From positions 37,578,120 to 37,642,119 of the forward strand of contig NC_085141.1 of the NCBI RefSeq assembly GCF_024139115.2: a DNA stretch of 64,000 nucleotides, in the 5' to 3' direction. The notes beneath the pieces are model-generated. The model had not been told where the DNA came from. It was given only the letters and a program-made list of their open reading frames with translations, and did no database searches. Shown here piece by piece: positions 1 through 11,213 of this stretch (positions are counted from its first letter, which is position 1; the number at the start of each line of letters is the position of its first letter). A program made the translations under genes and the position numbers. The stretch comes from Armigeres subalbatus. Its lineage: Eukaryota > Arthropoda > Insecta > Diptera > Culicidae.

Positions 1-3000
1 AACAAAATACACTTTCTGAAGTGATGAAGCTCGTTGGTTGAATAGGCTTTAAGCAATAATTCACCGTGATAAAAACAAACTTTGTTGACATCACATTAGC
101 ACATACTTACACATGTCTGGTGTATGTTATTCAGTTCGTTCACCATTTGACGAAAAGCCAACATCTTACAAAAAAAAAATTATTTTCCATAGCAGATTAA
201 CATGACGGTAGGAAATTTGTTACGAGCAGAATGCTGCTTTCGCAATGTACGCCATGTGTCGTTTGCGAATACAATCACCCGGGGAACGATGTGATTGCGA
301 CATTACACTACCAGGTGATGGCAAAAGCCACCGAAGCAATTTATGTAGTTTCATCGTACGTTGCTAATAAATAAAATCGAGCACATAATCCTCAGAGCAC
401 ATGTGCGTATCATGAGGCAGCTATATAAACAAACTCCACTTCCAAAAATATCTTGGTGCACATGTGGCGGTGTTATCGATTGCGGGCTATGTTAATTCCT
501 GCTAAAATTCAAAGACAAAATACAGCAGAGATATGTTCGAGATATTAATGTTTCTCACCCATGACTTGATTGATGATTGAGTTTCTATTCATAGCGGTTC
601 ATAGTTTCTAATATGTTGATCAGTCCTGTTTTAAATCAACTCGGTATAGAGCAACGTAACATTTTGAACTATATGAAATCCGTTTTCTCATCACAAACTT
701 AGGAAATTATAATTAAACTTTCGTAAATCGATTATCACACATTCTAACATATATTTATTTTATGAATTCTATAGATTATTTTTGAGCGAGAATAAGTTCG
801 CCGGGTTATCAAGTGACACAACAATCTCAAGATAGCAATTAAAACAAGTAACCCCAATTAGGGTATATGATTATGCTGAATATTAAAATGGATATATGAG
901 TTAACTCTGGGAACAGGATTTGAATGAAAACAATATATTTGTACCAGGCGCTGTTCACATAATAAGATGAGAAATGAAGTTTCTAGAACCAAACTTTAGT
1001 GCATAAACATCTGTTTGCTAAAACTGCTCTGCAAGGAAGGCATTCTAAATTGAATGCAGTATCCACTAGCACATCGGACAACCGTTGCTACTATCTTCGT
1101 CGGAACCCACCTTAACTGACCGATTCCCTCCGAATGCCTGAACGAAAAGGAAAGCTAGTTAAAAGTTGGTCAGTTGCGTTCTTTTTTGTGTATGGAGTAC
1201 TCTTCAATGTCCAGGGAGAGTTTTTCACTTTTCTGCAAACAACATCAACACAACTTCGGCCATGATGCCTCCGGCAATGGACAACTCGATGAGAAACAAA
1301 AGGGAAGTATGACTCGCATGGTTCACTTAACGAACTCATTGAATGTCTGCGAAAATTAACATCCTATTGTAGTTATGAAATTGATTTCTTAATCTATTTT
1401 TTTTTGCGATCGTAACAATAACTTCTTTGTATTAAAATATTTTAATAATTTCCATCTTCCCAAACAAAACAGCTTCTGACAATTTGCTATTATGTTTGCA
1501 TTTCTTTGACACTAATCAAATATAGTCTCATTTGATTTGTCATTGCTATACTATACATGAATTATGCTACTAAGGATTTCCCCGTTCCGGGATTGATTTC
1601 AGACCACTATTCCCTATGCCAGTGAAGCTTCCGTTTCGAGCGATAAGTGGCACAACGGTAGCTATGTGGACAGCACAACTCTACCGCGCCCCCACAGCCC
1701 GACACCGGTCAAAACAGTATTTTTATTCAATTTGGTGCTTTGTCTGGTAAAGCGGGTATTTGGTTCGGAAACGAGAGAGTGAATGAAAAAATAAAAAGTT
1801 CACCAGCAACAGTATCAGTTTGCTAGTTTCGTTGAGCAAACAAACATGTGCCTCATTTGTGACGTTTGATGCTGGCAAAAATTCGCATGCACTCCTTCCA
1901 TCATTTATGGAACACTATTGTGGAAAGGTGTTGAAAGCGTAGCAATGAAATTCATTATTTTGAATAGCAAAATAGTGATTATAACTGGACGACAAAATCG
2001 GAAAAAGTTTTTGTATTCGTGATTCTCATGTGATGCATCTGTAGTTCTCAACTTCTAAAATTGACTGGTTACTGGCGGTTTTTTCGAGATTATTTGGTCA
2101 CAAAGTTGGAAAAGGTACATCGACATCTGAATTTCCTCATGAGTATTTTTCAGGCAAAAAAGGGGCCTCCCAGGGGAAACGATAGGAAGAGATTTTAAAA
2201 GCTGTTCAGCAGCATATAAGCAAGAAAGCATATGGAGACGCATGGTACATTTGTGCTATGATTTATCTTGTGACTAATTTTTTAAAGTAAATTTCATCTC
2301 ATCCGTTTTATTAAACAGAAGAACAAGTGTGCAAGCATTTGTATGGAACATGTACTAAGGGAATCCTGAACCTAATTGCGTTTTTTTGGGAAGTACATGT
2401 TCTTTGTTAACTTTGTCGAATACTGCGATAAAGAAATAATTAGAATTAATATTTCAAACAGTAGGCTGCATTAATAGACATCTGATTGATTACTTTATTA
2501 AATCTTTCGTTTAATTGGAAGTCTCATATGCCGTGAAGCGTTACGGAGCATGTCATAAATCTTATTGTTTTCCATCTGAAACAATTCACTACTAACAATA
2601 TATTTCTCTGCACCACGGTACTTCGTATACGCTTTCAGTAATTTAAACTGATTTACAATAAACCTGGAAGTGGAAGTCTTAAAATGTAAGCTCCCAGTTC
2701 CGAATTATAAAACAGTGGCTTCCCTGAAGAAAAGTTTGTTCAGTTTCGCAGAAACTGTTTGCGAAATGGTGTGCTATCACTTTCAGCGTACGTACGCAAC
2801 TATCCAACCCAGTTTATCCTACAACTAATTGCTAATTCTGGAACCGAAAACTGTAGCTAAGCTAAACTTTCTCGCGATCTTTCCCAGCACATCTCCAGGA
2901 GTTAACTTGCAGCGTACAGTATTAACTGCCGCCGACCGTCATCGTTCTTCCGCTCTGCAGCCCAACTTTGGAACGTCAAATTTTCCAACGGAAGTTTTCG

Positions 3001-5300
3001 CTGCACCCAGCACCGGATGCAGCAACAACAACGCCGAAGATATTTACACACAACAGCAGAATTATTGCGAGCTACACCACAAAGCATGCCGTGCGATAGG
3101 TTTATTGTTGCGGATGCTCGGCGCCTGCTATGATTATTTTAATTTCCTGTCGCCTAGCGCTGAGAAACTTGCTCCCTCAAATCTAGCTCGCATGTTTCAC
3201 CAACATGAAATTACCTAATTATTTAAAGTTAGTTTCGGAAGTCATGCATGGAGTTTAAGTTTTCCCGCATTTTATTGTGCAGGTAAGTTAGTCAAGCTTG
3301 TTGAACTAATGTCTCACTGAAACTGCCACATTATCCAGCTGCTATAAATTCCTTGTATTCTTGGTGGTCAGTATCCATTTCTGCGTTGAAAAAGTTGTAC
3401 ACATGTAATTGTTGTAATGGACGTGTCGCATCCTGCGCGATGTTTTAGTTGATTAGTCGGTGGTTTTCATTTAACTTCATGTGCCAGTTTTAAGAATGTG
3501 AGCTTTTCCAACAGCTGTTTCATCTACCGCCGCCGTTGAAAATTATCAAAACATTGCCATAACATTTTTTTTTTTCTAATTTCTGTTTCTGAAAATTAGA
3601 GGCCAAATTAAAAAAAAACATGATCCATATTTCGCTAAAAATGAACCTGACGTTTTTTTTTCGAGAATAAATTGTTTATCCAAAAAAAGTCACACCGAAC
3701 GTAGGATACTTCCTGAAACGCTTAAATGACCCTAGAATTTTGTGATTGTTCTAAATACGAATGATTTTTTTTTTCAAAACAATCTGAAAGAATCGAGGTT
3801 GATCAAGACGATCTTACTTTCAAATTATTAACTGATAAAAATTCGCCAGCGTGTAAGAATCGTTTGGAAATTATATCAAGATTTGAAGCCTGCACCTTTG
3901 CTTTGAACCTGGGAGGAGATCCAGATTCTACACAAAATAACAATAAAATTAAACGTCATGACGCAAGAAAATTATCGATGAGCAAAATATACCAAAGAAA
4001 GCGTCATCGGACTGACCAATTTTTGTTTTGCGTGTCATCGATGTTTTCGTTGATTTCATTGAAGCCGGTGCGTGACTTTCTCAAGTTTCATATAACGTTC
4101 CGAGTGCGGGAATTTGAAATATGAAGTGTCTCGTGAAACTCTCTCTCCCGGAGTATTGAATTAAGAAGTGTCCGGAACATAGTCGTTTTTCGCTTCCCTA
4201 TGGAGAGAATTACAAATGCGGCGGATTAAATTCAGTATAAATAAAATACAAATCTCTTGTGCAGCATCTATTTCGACTCTATTCAAAAGCCATTCATATA
4301 AAATTTTGTCGATATCTTTTCACTCAAATTTATTCCTAATAATGATATAAATTTCAATGAATCGTTATCTTAATTCTCCGCGTAAAGTATGCAGTATCAA
4401 TGCAATGATATATTTTGGCAAATAATTTCATAAATGATCTCCACTATAGTATACACCTTGTATCCCTTTATACACCTTTTGCATTCTATCGAATCATCGG
4501 TATTTTGGCGTTTGTTTTATCTCCTTCCGTTATCTTGTTTTATATTATTGAGATAAAATTTATTGAATGAAACGACATTAACTTTTTGATTATGAAGGGA
4601 TAGCCTTGTCGGCACCCAGAAGAACCATTTTCACAAGGGGACATTTGCCGGTAATTGATGTTTTGGGGTAAGGAAAATAATTCTTCAACATATTGATTAT
4701 ACTTGAATACGAAAATATATACTGGGATAGAATGTTAATGCAATTTAGCTATTACCAAATCAAAAACTACATTGTGGTCTAATGATTAAGATCTCTGAGC
4801 AAAGGTTCTACCAGTATTCTTTCTTCCAGGTTCAGTAAAACAATTAATGCAAATAAATACCAATAAAAATCTGCATAAAATGCAATAAATCTCGATGTAC
4901 TACTCGACACTCTGAAGAACCTAAAATTAAAGTTCTTATCAAACATTCTGACATATCGATAAAAGTATAACAGTAAAAAATCATATCGTTTTAACCGTTT
5001 TAACGAGAAGTATCGATATTTTGAAAAAGATTCTTTGCAATTTTTGAGTAATTTGGAAATTCTTCATGAATCGACATTCATATACTTCGCTCGCTATCGA
5101 TGGTTTATAAGAAAACTTTTAAAATTAGATATAGGAAGGAATTTTGAAGAATCTTAAAGAAAATGTGGTTGGCAAGTGATTGATTATTCATGTTGGCAAA
5201 TGTGTTTTTGTTTTCTTTTGCAATTCAACGAGTAGCGCTTGTTTTTCATAACGGGTGGGAAAAGACGGAAGTTGCAAAGCGAAATCTCTCTTCCATTCTT
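1..5300. other. Gene-poor AT-rich spacer (copy A left)
   Basis: No transposon end, tRNA-like box, conserved domain or convincing spliced gene was seen here. The longest frame, 2,829-3,218 (+, 129 residues), has no domain I recognise. It breaks in copy B (only about 75 residues on either strand at 35.5-35.9 kb), so it is not supported as a gene. Homopolymer runs of A and T are common, for example near 3,570, 3,650 and 3,770. The segment could be intronic or intergenic. Confidence 0.6.
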
Positions 5301-5314
5301 TCAAGCACCATATC

Positions 5315-5483
5315 ATGCCAGATTCGGACGACGAACATTCGGACGATTTTTTTCAAATCGTCAAAATCCGACTATTCACGATTCAAAATTACGAAAAAAA
5401 ATTTATCATGTAGTTGCGGATTAGGATTTGACTTTGAAGAATGTGAAACGAGCGATGCAAATAATGAATTAATAAAGCGATAA
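5315..5483 (+). CDS. Weak candidate first exon of an unrecognised acidic protein
   Basis: An ATG at 5,315 opens a very acidic start (MPDSDDEHSDDFF). If one T is removed from the T run near 5,347, the frame continues for about 55 residues through a Lys/Ser-rich part and a short Cys segment (SCSCGLGFDFEE) to a TAA at 5,483. Copy B around 37,780-37,920 has the same order of sequence but with further small deletions. Possible later exon material lies at about 5,880-6,225: a CAG acceptor before a basic KRKLKPSSSENDS stretch, and an end at LPCSTG followed by GTAACG. I do not recognise the protein. The required frame correction and the poor state of B make this a lead, not a gene call. Confidence 0.22.
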
Positions 5484-6569
5484 GAAGCAAAAGGGAATCC
5501 ATTGCAAGAAGATGTATCCTAGACATCTCCTTTTCTCTTTAATGGACACCATTTTCAAACAGAGTTTCACAGTTGGATTGTATTAGACATTTTTTTGTTC
5601 AACAACCGTCGTTTTCAAATATAGATTGAGTAATGTTCAATATAATTTTCTGCTTTTTTATAGCGTTTTCAAGCAAATGATCAGTATCGATACATTCCCC
5701 ATTTATTAAACATTTTCAAGCTAGGTCTGCGGTGACGTTTCCATGACAACTAAAAGTTAGGTCTGTAATTGACATTCATATTTTTGAATCTGAATCTCCT
5801 CCCAGCTTTGAACTATTTTTCTTACCCTAACACGAAACTATAACGCCGCTGGACAGATTTGCCTACTGTTTGTTCTCATCAGAAAGATTCTCAAACGAAA
5901 ACTCAAACCATCATCGTCTGAGAATGATTCAAGAACAACGCCCTAGACATGCATATCGTTTTTTGAATGGCACACTCTACAAACATTGATTTGAGTGCAT
6001 CTGCTGCGTCTACTAATGGGTCTTGCAAGCTTGTTTTGATGAGATCTTCGATATTACATTCGAATTGAGTAGAGCTTCGAGGTTGGAAATCAAATGTAAA
6101 GCAATTTGGGAAGTTTCTGTATTTTTGCTGACATTCCAGAAATGGTTGCATTGGCAGAAAAAACTATAAAGCATCATATTGTTGTACAAAAGGATTTGAT
6201 ACAACTGCCTTGCTCTACAGGTAACGATGTAAATTTCTATTTGTCGACTGAGGCCGTAGGAATAAGCATTGAAGGTCAGCGTGGAAACAATTCAAGTGAT
6301 AACATTTTTACTCAGATCGTTTTAGTAGGGCCAGATTTTTAAATGCGTCACAGCTGACCTTGGGATCATGCTGGATCAAAAAATCTTTAATTTTATTCAG
6401 CAATACTTTTCAAAGGCCAACAAGCCAGTTAGGTTTATTTCAAAGATTACGAAGGACTTCTCAGGCCTATACGCTTTCTTGAAGTTTACTAGGGGTGAAA
6501 CGCCATTTTAGAGTGATTGTTTTGGTAAATTATTTAATTTTGACAGTAAATGAACATTTTTTTCTTATA

Positions 6570-6760
6570 GGGGAGAAAGACAACTTTGGCAGGTTTTGCT
6601 CTATTATTGGCAGGGGGTTTTGTCGACCGAATTTTATGAAATTTGGCCACAATATTCTTTTGATATGCGAAGAATGTTCAGGCCAAATTTGGAAGCCTAG
6701 CCAGTCATAAAAACCCCCTGCCAATAATAGAACAAAACCTGCTAAAAGCTGTCATTCCCC
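6570..6760. mobile_element. 191-bp hairpin MITE with TA target duplication
   Basis: The left arm starting GGGGA at 6,570 and the right arm ending TTCCCC at 6,760 are near-perfect inverted copies over about 52 bases. They share a core reading CTATTATTGGCAGGGGGTTT on one side and its complement on the other, and weaker pairing continues inward. The dinucleotide TA lies just outside each end (6,568-6,569 and 6,761-6,762), as expected for Tc1/mariner-type target duplications. There is no coding capacity, so it would need a transposase in trans. Confidence 0.8.
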
Positions 6761-7097
6761 TATATAAAATATATATGGAGTATGGGAATTTTATACACCG
6801 TTTGAAAGATAATTGTCTAAACTATGGGTATGTTTGGGTATGGGTATGTTTTCTAAAATTACAATGAGTTAAAAAATAGTAAAAAAATGGGTGAAAATCA
6901 TTGAAAAAAATTTTTTTTTTTAGCATAGCTGCTGGACTATATCAAACGAGCAGGGCTAGACCAGAGACCACCACCATAGTTTAGTTTAGGGTCTATACTA
7001 TCTGCGGAACGAGAATCCACTGCTTGAAAAGTGGAACTGTTAAATGCCAAATTTAGTCTTAAAATGCTACAAACTCAATTTTTATTAAGTAAATTAT

Positions 7098-7164
7098 TTT
7101 GAGCTTTTTAGTGAAATGTCTTCACTTGTCATAAGACGAAGTTTGTACAATCCCATTGAATTCC
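7098..7164. mobile_element. Isolated end of a TIR element
   Basis: This 67-base segment (TATTTTGAGC ... ending CCATTGAATTCC) matches the right end of the neighbouring element at 8,141-8,204. It also forms a hairpin with that element's left end at 7,174 (shared ACTTGTCATAAGACGA and CCCATTGAATT parts). It looks like the surviving end of a second copy, about nine bases from the next one. The body of this copy to the left is not recognisable. Confidence 0.65.
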
Positions 7165-7173
7165 ACCACTTAA

Positions 7174-8204
7174 GGTAATTCAATGGGATGGTACAAACTC
7201 GTCTTATGACAAGTAAATTTTTTTCTAAATGGACCGAGAAAATAATCATTCCAGTAAAAAGTAAGCGAAGGAAAATCATCGAAGTAGTTCTCGGCGGTAA
7301 TGACACTGTACGAAAAGGATCTTTGAGTCACAAGAAAAATGCATATATAGACGGGATTCAAATATGGTGGCGATTTGATTGACCTTGCCATCCTTCTTGT
7401 GTGCACCGAAAATCAAGTTTCAGCTAAAATTCTTCACGGCGATTGCAAAGAGAGTATACTTATACGTAAGTCCCCGCTAGTGGCGATAGTTCGACTCTGA
7501 GATAAGGAAAAGATGTAAAGAACTAGCTTGGGACGCGCGGACATCCATGCCAAAGACGCATGGGCGTCATAGGTAGCAACAACTCCTGGAAATCATTGTA
7601 TCTAATTGAGGAAAACGTGTACGTTATTTGGCACCTCCAGCTGGTCACGTAGTTTTTGAGACCATAACGAGTACAAGAGAGATTTAAACGATCAGTGCTA
7701 AAGATACCGTGCTATGGAGAGATCCTGAAAACTTGTCGCCGTATCCCAATAGATGTCGTTATCTAGGCTTAGACACACTGAAAATAGTCGAAAAGTGTTG
7801 CAATCCACTGCTTGTTGCTAGACAGTTGGCAGCTGAAACTGGTGCTCCCGATCTATTGTCAATGCCTGCGGAACACTACTTTACTACGTCCGAACGGAGT
7901 TCTGATATAGTTAACTAAAGTCGTTTAAAACTGATCAATCTCACTTTTTTGCCTTCGTAAGGCGCCTCGACTCTTATATTGACTTGTCAGTTCGATATAT
8001 CAATCTCATAAAGCCGAATATAGATATAGAAGATTTGGGGTCATTTGTCTGAGAGGATGATTTGGTCGGACTTGCCATTTAATAAAATGCCGTTTAGCCG
8101 ACTAGTTGAAGTTTGTTTCCTTTTGATACGAGGGTTATTTTGAGCTTTCGGTGGAATATATTTACTTGTCATAAAGACGAGTTTGTACTATTCCATTTAG
8201 TTCC
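7174..8204. mobile_element. ~1.03-kb element with ~55-bp terminal inverted repeats
   Basis: The left end (GGTAATTCAATGGGATGG, then ACAAACTCGTCTTATGACAA) is matched in inverted orientation at 8,141-8,204. The shared stretch is TACAAACTCGTCTT(T)ATGACAAGTAAAT. The interior shows no transposase. It does contain a plus-strand Jockey-like fragment at 7,709-7,918, so the element probably carries nested insertions. No clear target-site duplication was found. It is absent from copy B. Confidence 0.6.
7709..7918 (+). pseudogene. Jockey-clade non-LTR retrotransposon ORF2 C-terminal fragment
   Basis: This 69-residue frame begins LWRDPENLSPYPNRCRYLGL and continues DTLKIVEKCCNPLLVARQL. In Jockey-clade elements the region downstream of the reverse transcriptase typically reads LPWRDPxxLPPYxxRCxLLGLxxLxxRR and then a LLVAKLL-like helix, and the match in order and spacing is good. 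It then loses the family pattern and stops. No RT catalytic motif is present. It lies on the opposite strand from the Jockey remnant that starts at 8,955, so it is a separate insertion or a rearranged piece. Confidence 0.6.
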
Positions 8205-8295
8205 TCTTATTATTGTACCTTTGAGAGATAAGAATTTTGACCTCAACAGTAAAACCGTCACAGTGTCTCGTGCTTGGTTCGACTTGACATATTAA

Positions 8296-8940
8296 GTGTG
8301 GCAGAAGTGAGAAGTGAATATGTAGTGAAAAGAGAACTGAGAAAATGAAAATAAATTGTTCGAAGTGAGTACTGAGTAGTGAGAAATAAGAAGCTTTCCC
8401 CCAAAGAAAACATTTATTTTTGGTCTATTATTACGCATTAGAAACTCAGATTCGCCTACATGGGTCTCACTATGATAGTTATTATTAATTGTGTGTACAA
8501 AAATAGTAATCCAATCGGTTTTAAAATCCATCACACTGCCATCGCCCACATGAGTCACAGTTGGGCGCTGATAGTCACTATCAACTCCCCCAAAGTGAGC
8601 ATGTTGTGTATCCGCGAGTACAGTTTTGTACTGCCTTCTCCCATATGGGTCTTTATTCTGCATTGAAAGTATCTTATTGTTCACCTAAAATCTTGTTCCA
8701 CCATCCCCTGAAAACATATTTTTATTTTTGGGTTACTAGGGTCATCTAAGCATAAAGTAGCGAAATGTGAGTAGTAACAAGTGAAAAGTTTAGTGAGAAA
8801 TGAGGAATGAAATGTTTTAAGTAAATAGCGTAAAAAAGTGAGAAATGAGAAGTGAATAATTCAACGATGTCGATGCGATAGGTCACTTCTCAAGAAATAA
8901 GAAAAGAGAGAAATCAAAAGTAAGTGGTGGAAGTGAGATA
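8296..8940. repeat. GTGAGAAGTGA-type simple sequence in two blocks
   Basis: Blocks at about 8,296-8,400 and 8,755-8,940 are made of degenerate GTGAGAAGTGAATAGTGA-like units, the same sequence type as the core of the foldback at 11.5-12.2 kb. The 350 bases between the blocks (8,400-8,755) show no repeat or gene that I recognise. The right block ends at the point where homology with copy B resumes. Confidence 0.6.
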
Positions 8941-8954
8941 CAATGAAACTGCTT

Positions 8955-9690
8955 GCGCCGCGTTTTTCCGCTTATCAAGTATCTAGCCCCAGTAGACTAC
9001 AGCGATCAGCATACGGTGGTAAATTCAGCGAGTCGTCATGGAGATGGCGCAGGGCATACTGTACGAACCGTTGCACAGCTTCGAACCGAGCAGACAACAA
9101 CTTGATATGGATTCGACAGCAGAAGCAAATTCGAGTTGAGAGCGTACCAATGAGACGTCTTTAGCATAGGATCGCGGAATTCATTTGAGATTTAAAATAA
9201 AACCAAGCTGGCGGTTCGCTTTGTCGATCGTAGTTGAAAAATGACGTCTGAAAGTTAGCCTGTCATCAACACGACGCCTAGATCTTTAACTGATCCACAC
9301 CAAAGTTGTACCTGCGATACTATAATCGAAAACCACGGTTTCGGCAGGCGATGAAAGCTTTTCGTAACACTTAAACAGCCAGCACCATCATATTACGCTC
9401 ACACCAACATTTGAATAAATCCAGGAGCTTCTGCAATTCTTGGCAGTCCGCCAGATTTCGAATAACGATGTATAATTTGAAATCGTCTGCAAACATCAAC
9501 AGCAGACCTCCACACTGCAGGATAAAAGTTACGCATCATTACGAAGAGCGAAAAAATGGACCTAGCGTGTGCCCTTGGGGACTCGGACCACACAATCCCA
9601 AAACCTCCGTGCACCTATGAGAGGTCGTGAGTTCTTACATCTTTTCACGTAGGTGTCCATGTCCAACTAATCATCCTTCCCTTCCTCAGC
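8955..9690 (-). pseudogene. Jockey-like reverse transcriptase remnant (copy A)
   Basis: On the minus strand this segment encodes, in shifting frames, pieces of the RT palm and the conserved region after it. The catalytic box is intact as MFADDFKLY (about 9,463-9,490). Upstream of it (9,545-9,600) lies the LGPLLFSLFVND-type block. Downstream, near 9,165-9,260, comes a decayed NRQ/FxFKISNEFRD segment. The order VPQG-LGPLLF, FADD, FKxxNEFRDPxxL is that of Jockey-clade elements. Frames are broken by many small indels. The 3' part is cut at 8,955 by the island boundary, whereas copy B continues about 380 bases further. Confidence 0.75.
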
Positions 9691-10114
9691 ATCTAAGAGA
9701 TAGTCATACTCCCAAATCAATATCTGTGGTAACGGATGAAAGTGATGTACCTCATACACATAAATTGGAATTGTCATACTAATGCTAATTAACTATAAAT
9801 ATTGAGTGCAAGAAGTATCAGAAAGAATAAGAAAACCATTCCATTCGATCAGATGCCCTTTCGACTAAATGTCAATCAACGAAATGTTTCCAAAGCCGAC
9901 TACGCTGAAGCATTGGAAATAACATTGCTATAATTGATTTTTGAGCTTGTCCGTAATATAGAATTGAGGTTTTTGCTATCAGTACCAATATGTTTTTAGG
10001 TTTTCAATTTTTCCATAATCCAAAAGGTCTAGAAGTTCCATTTGCTCAGGTGACAAACCTCTTAGCTTTCGTATTCGTTTCAGCTTATAATTGAACTTCA
10101 TCACCTCCTCCAAA

Positions 10115-10379
10115 GGGTCTTAGCTTCGGTAAGACGCGCGGCTCAAAGCAGACCATGCTGAGTAGTGGCTTCGATTCTTCGTGCCAGTCTAGGCTGGTTC
10201 GTTGAAATTGCTCGACTTCTGGGCATAAAAGTATCATCGTCTAGCCTCATGATATACAATGCAAAATGGTAACTTGGCTTAGAAACCTCGCAGTTAATAA
10301 CTTAAGTGCTCAATGAACACTAAGTGCGAGGCAGGTTCTCCCAGTGTGGGATGTAATGCCAATAAGAAAGAAGAAGAAG
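10115..10379 (+). mobile_element. Feilai-like tRNA-derived SINE (copy A)
   Basis: Plus-strand SINE with a tRNA-like 5' head (GGTAAGACGCGCGGCT, then a degraded B box), a tRNA-unrelated body and an AAG-rich tail ending at 10,379. The flanking repeats ACCTCCTCCAAA (10,103-10,114) and ACCTCTACAAA (after the tail) correspond to the cleaner 13-bp duplication in copy B. Several bases are missing compared with B. Confidence 0.8.
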
Positions 10380-10494
10380 ACCTCTACAAAACAGTTTATC
10401 CCATGTATCTTGTGGATTTTTTATTCAAATTGAACCATAAATCTATTGACGAATTATCCGTTTTACAAATTGATTATTACCGACTGAAATGTCC

Positions 10495-11130
10495 TTTCGA
10501 CTAAATCTCCATTCGACCAAATGTCTTCTTCTTCTTTTTCTATGGCTCACATACCAACTGGAACTTTGCCTGCTTTTCAACTTTTCTTGCCCGCCATTGC
10601 ATGAGTATGTATCTGTGTGGCAAGTACAATGGATACACTATGTCCAGGGTGTCGAGAAAGTTTCAACCGAAAACATCCTAGACAGGACCAACAATCGAAC
10701 TGCCATCTCTGGATTGGCAATCGCCTTGCTCTTGAAGGCTACTGGAGACCCTAGTCCATTAGGATTAAATGTCCATTCGACTAAATGAATCATTTGTTTG
10801 AGAAACTGCATATATCCATTATTCACAATTCAAATCTAACTGTTTTTGAATAAATTGGCACTGAATCTTTCGATTTTTCAATGTAGATCAATAGTTTTGG
10901 CAAAACTCAACATCCTAGGAACTTCCAGTTTGAAAACTGCATTTTTGCCAGAATACATATTTTGGACGAGGATTCAGAATATATGAAAATCCTATTTTGG
11001 CCAAAATCACATATGCAGTTTCTCAACAAACGGTTCAAATGTCCATTCGACCAAATGTCCGTTCAACTAAATGTCATTCGACTAAACATCATTCGACGAA
11101 ATGCCATTCGACGAACTGTCCCAAAGCCTC
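10495..11130. repeat. ATTCGACCAAATGTC array with internal inverted repeat (copy A)
   Basis: Units of 15-17 bases resembling ATTCGACCAAATGTC occur at 10,495-10,523, 10,768-10,790 and 11,035-11,125. Between the last two blocks an inverted repeat pairs ATTTGTTTGAGAAACTGCAT (10,790-10,812) with the ATGCAGTTTCTCAACAAA segment at about 11,012-11,030. The array is interrupted by the minus-strand SINE. Confidence 0.7.
10524..10754 (-). mobile_element. Second tRNA-type SINE, minus strand (copy A)
   Basis: Read on the minus strand the element starts near 10,754 (GGTCTCCAGTAGCC), has a decayed B-box-like GATTGTTGG part and continues to a GAAGAAG-type tail at 10,524. Copy B keeps the box as GAGTTCGATTCTCGG. 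It is inserted in an ATTCGACCAAATGTC array, whose units flank it on both sides. Confidence 0.65.
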
Positions 11131-11213
11131 CTTTTACATGTAAGTGCATATATAAAATGTTCTATTGGGGTCATTTTTCTACATTTTTTGGAAGGATCGA
11201 AAACCATTTGTCT

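Larger units (their letters stand above)
6450..8954. other. Copy-A-specific island
   Basis: Between the shared sequence ending near 6,450 (after the match to B 38,800) and restarting at 8,955 (= B 41,331), copy A holds about 2.5 kb with no counterpart in B. It contains a hairpin MITE (6,570-6,760), two juxtaposed ends of a TIR element (7,098-7,164 and 7,174 onward), a plus-strand Jockey-like fragment (7,709-7,918) and GTGAGAAG-type simple sequence (8,296-8,400; 8,755-8,940). I see nothing recognisable in 6,770-7,090 or 8,400-8,755. The island has nearly the same length as the unrelated island in B. Confidence 0.85.

Noticed and set aside
2829..3218. 129-residue plus frame
   Set aside because: Not kept in B (35.5-35.9 kb) and no recognised domain.
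1..6450. Evolutionary divergence between the copies as a measure of duplication age
   Set aside because: Differences are mostly small indels with a direction that switches at the islands, which points to read error rather than time.
9411..9620. 69-residue plus-strand frame
   Set aside because: Antisense to the Jockey-like FADD region.
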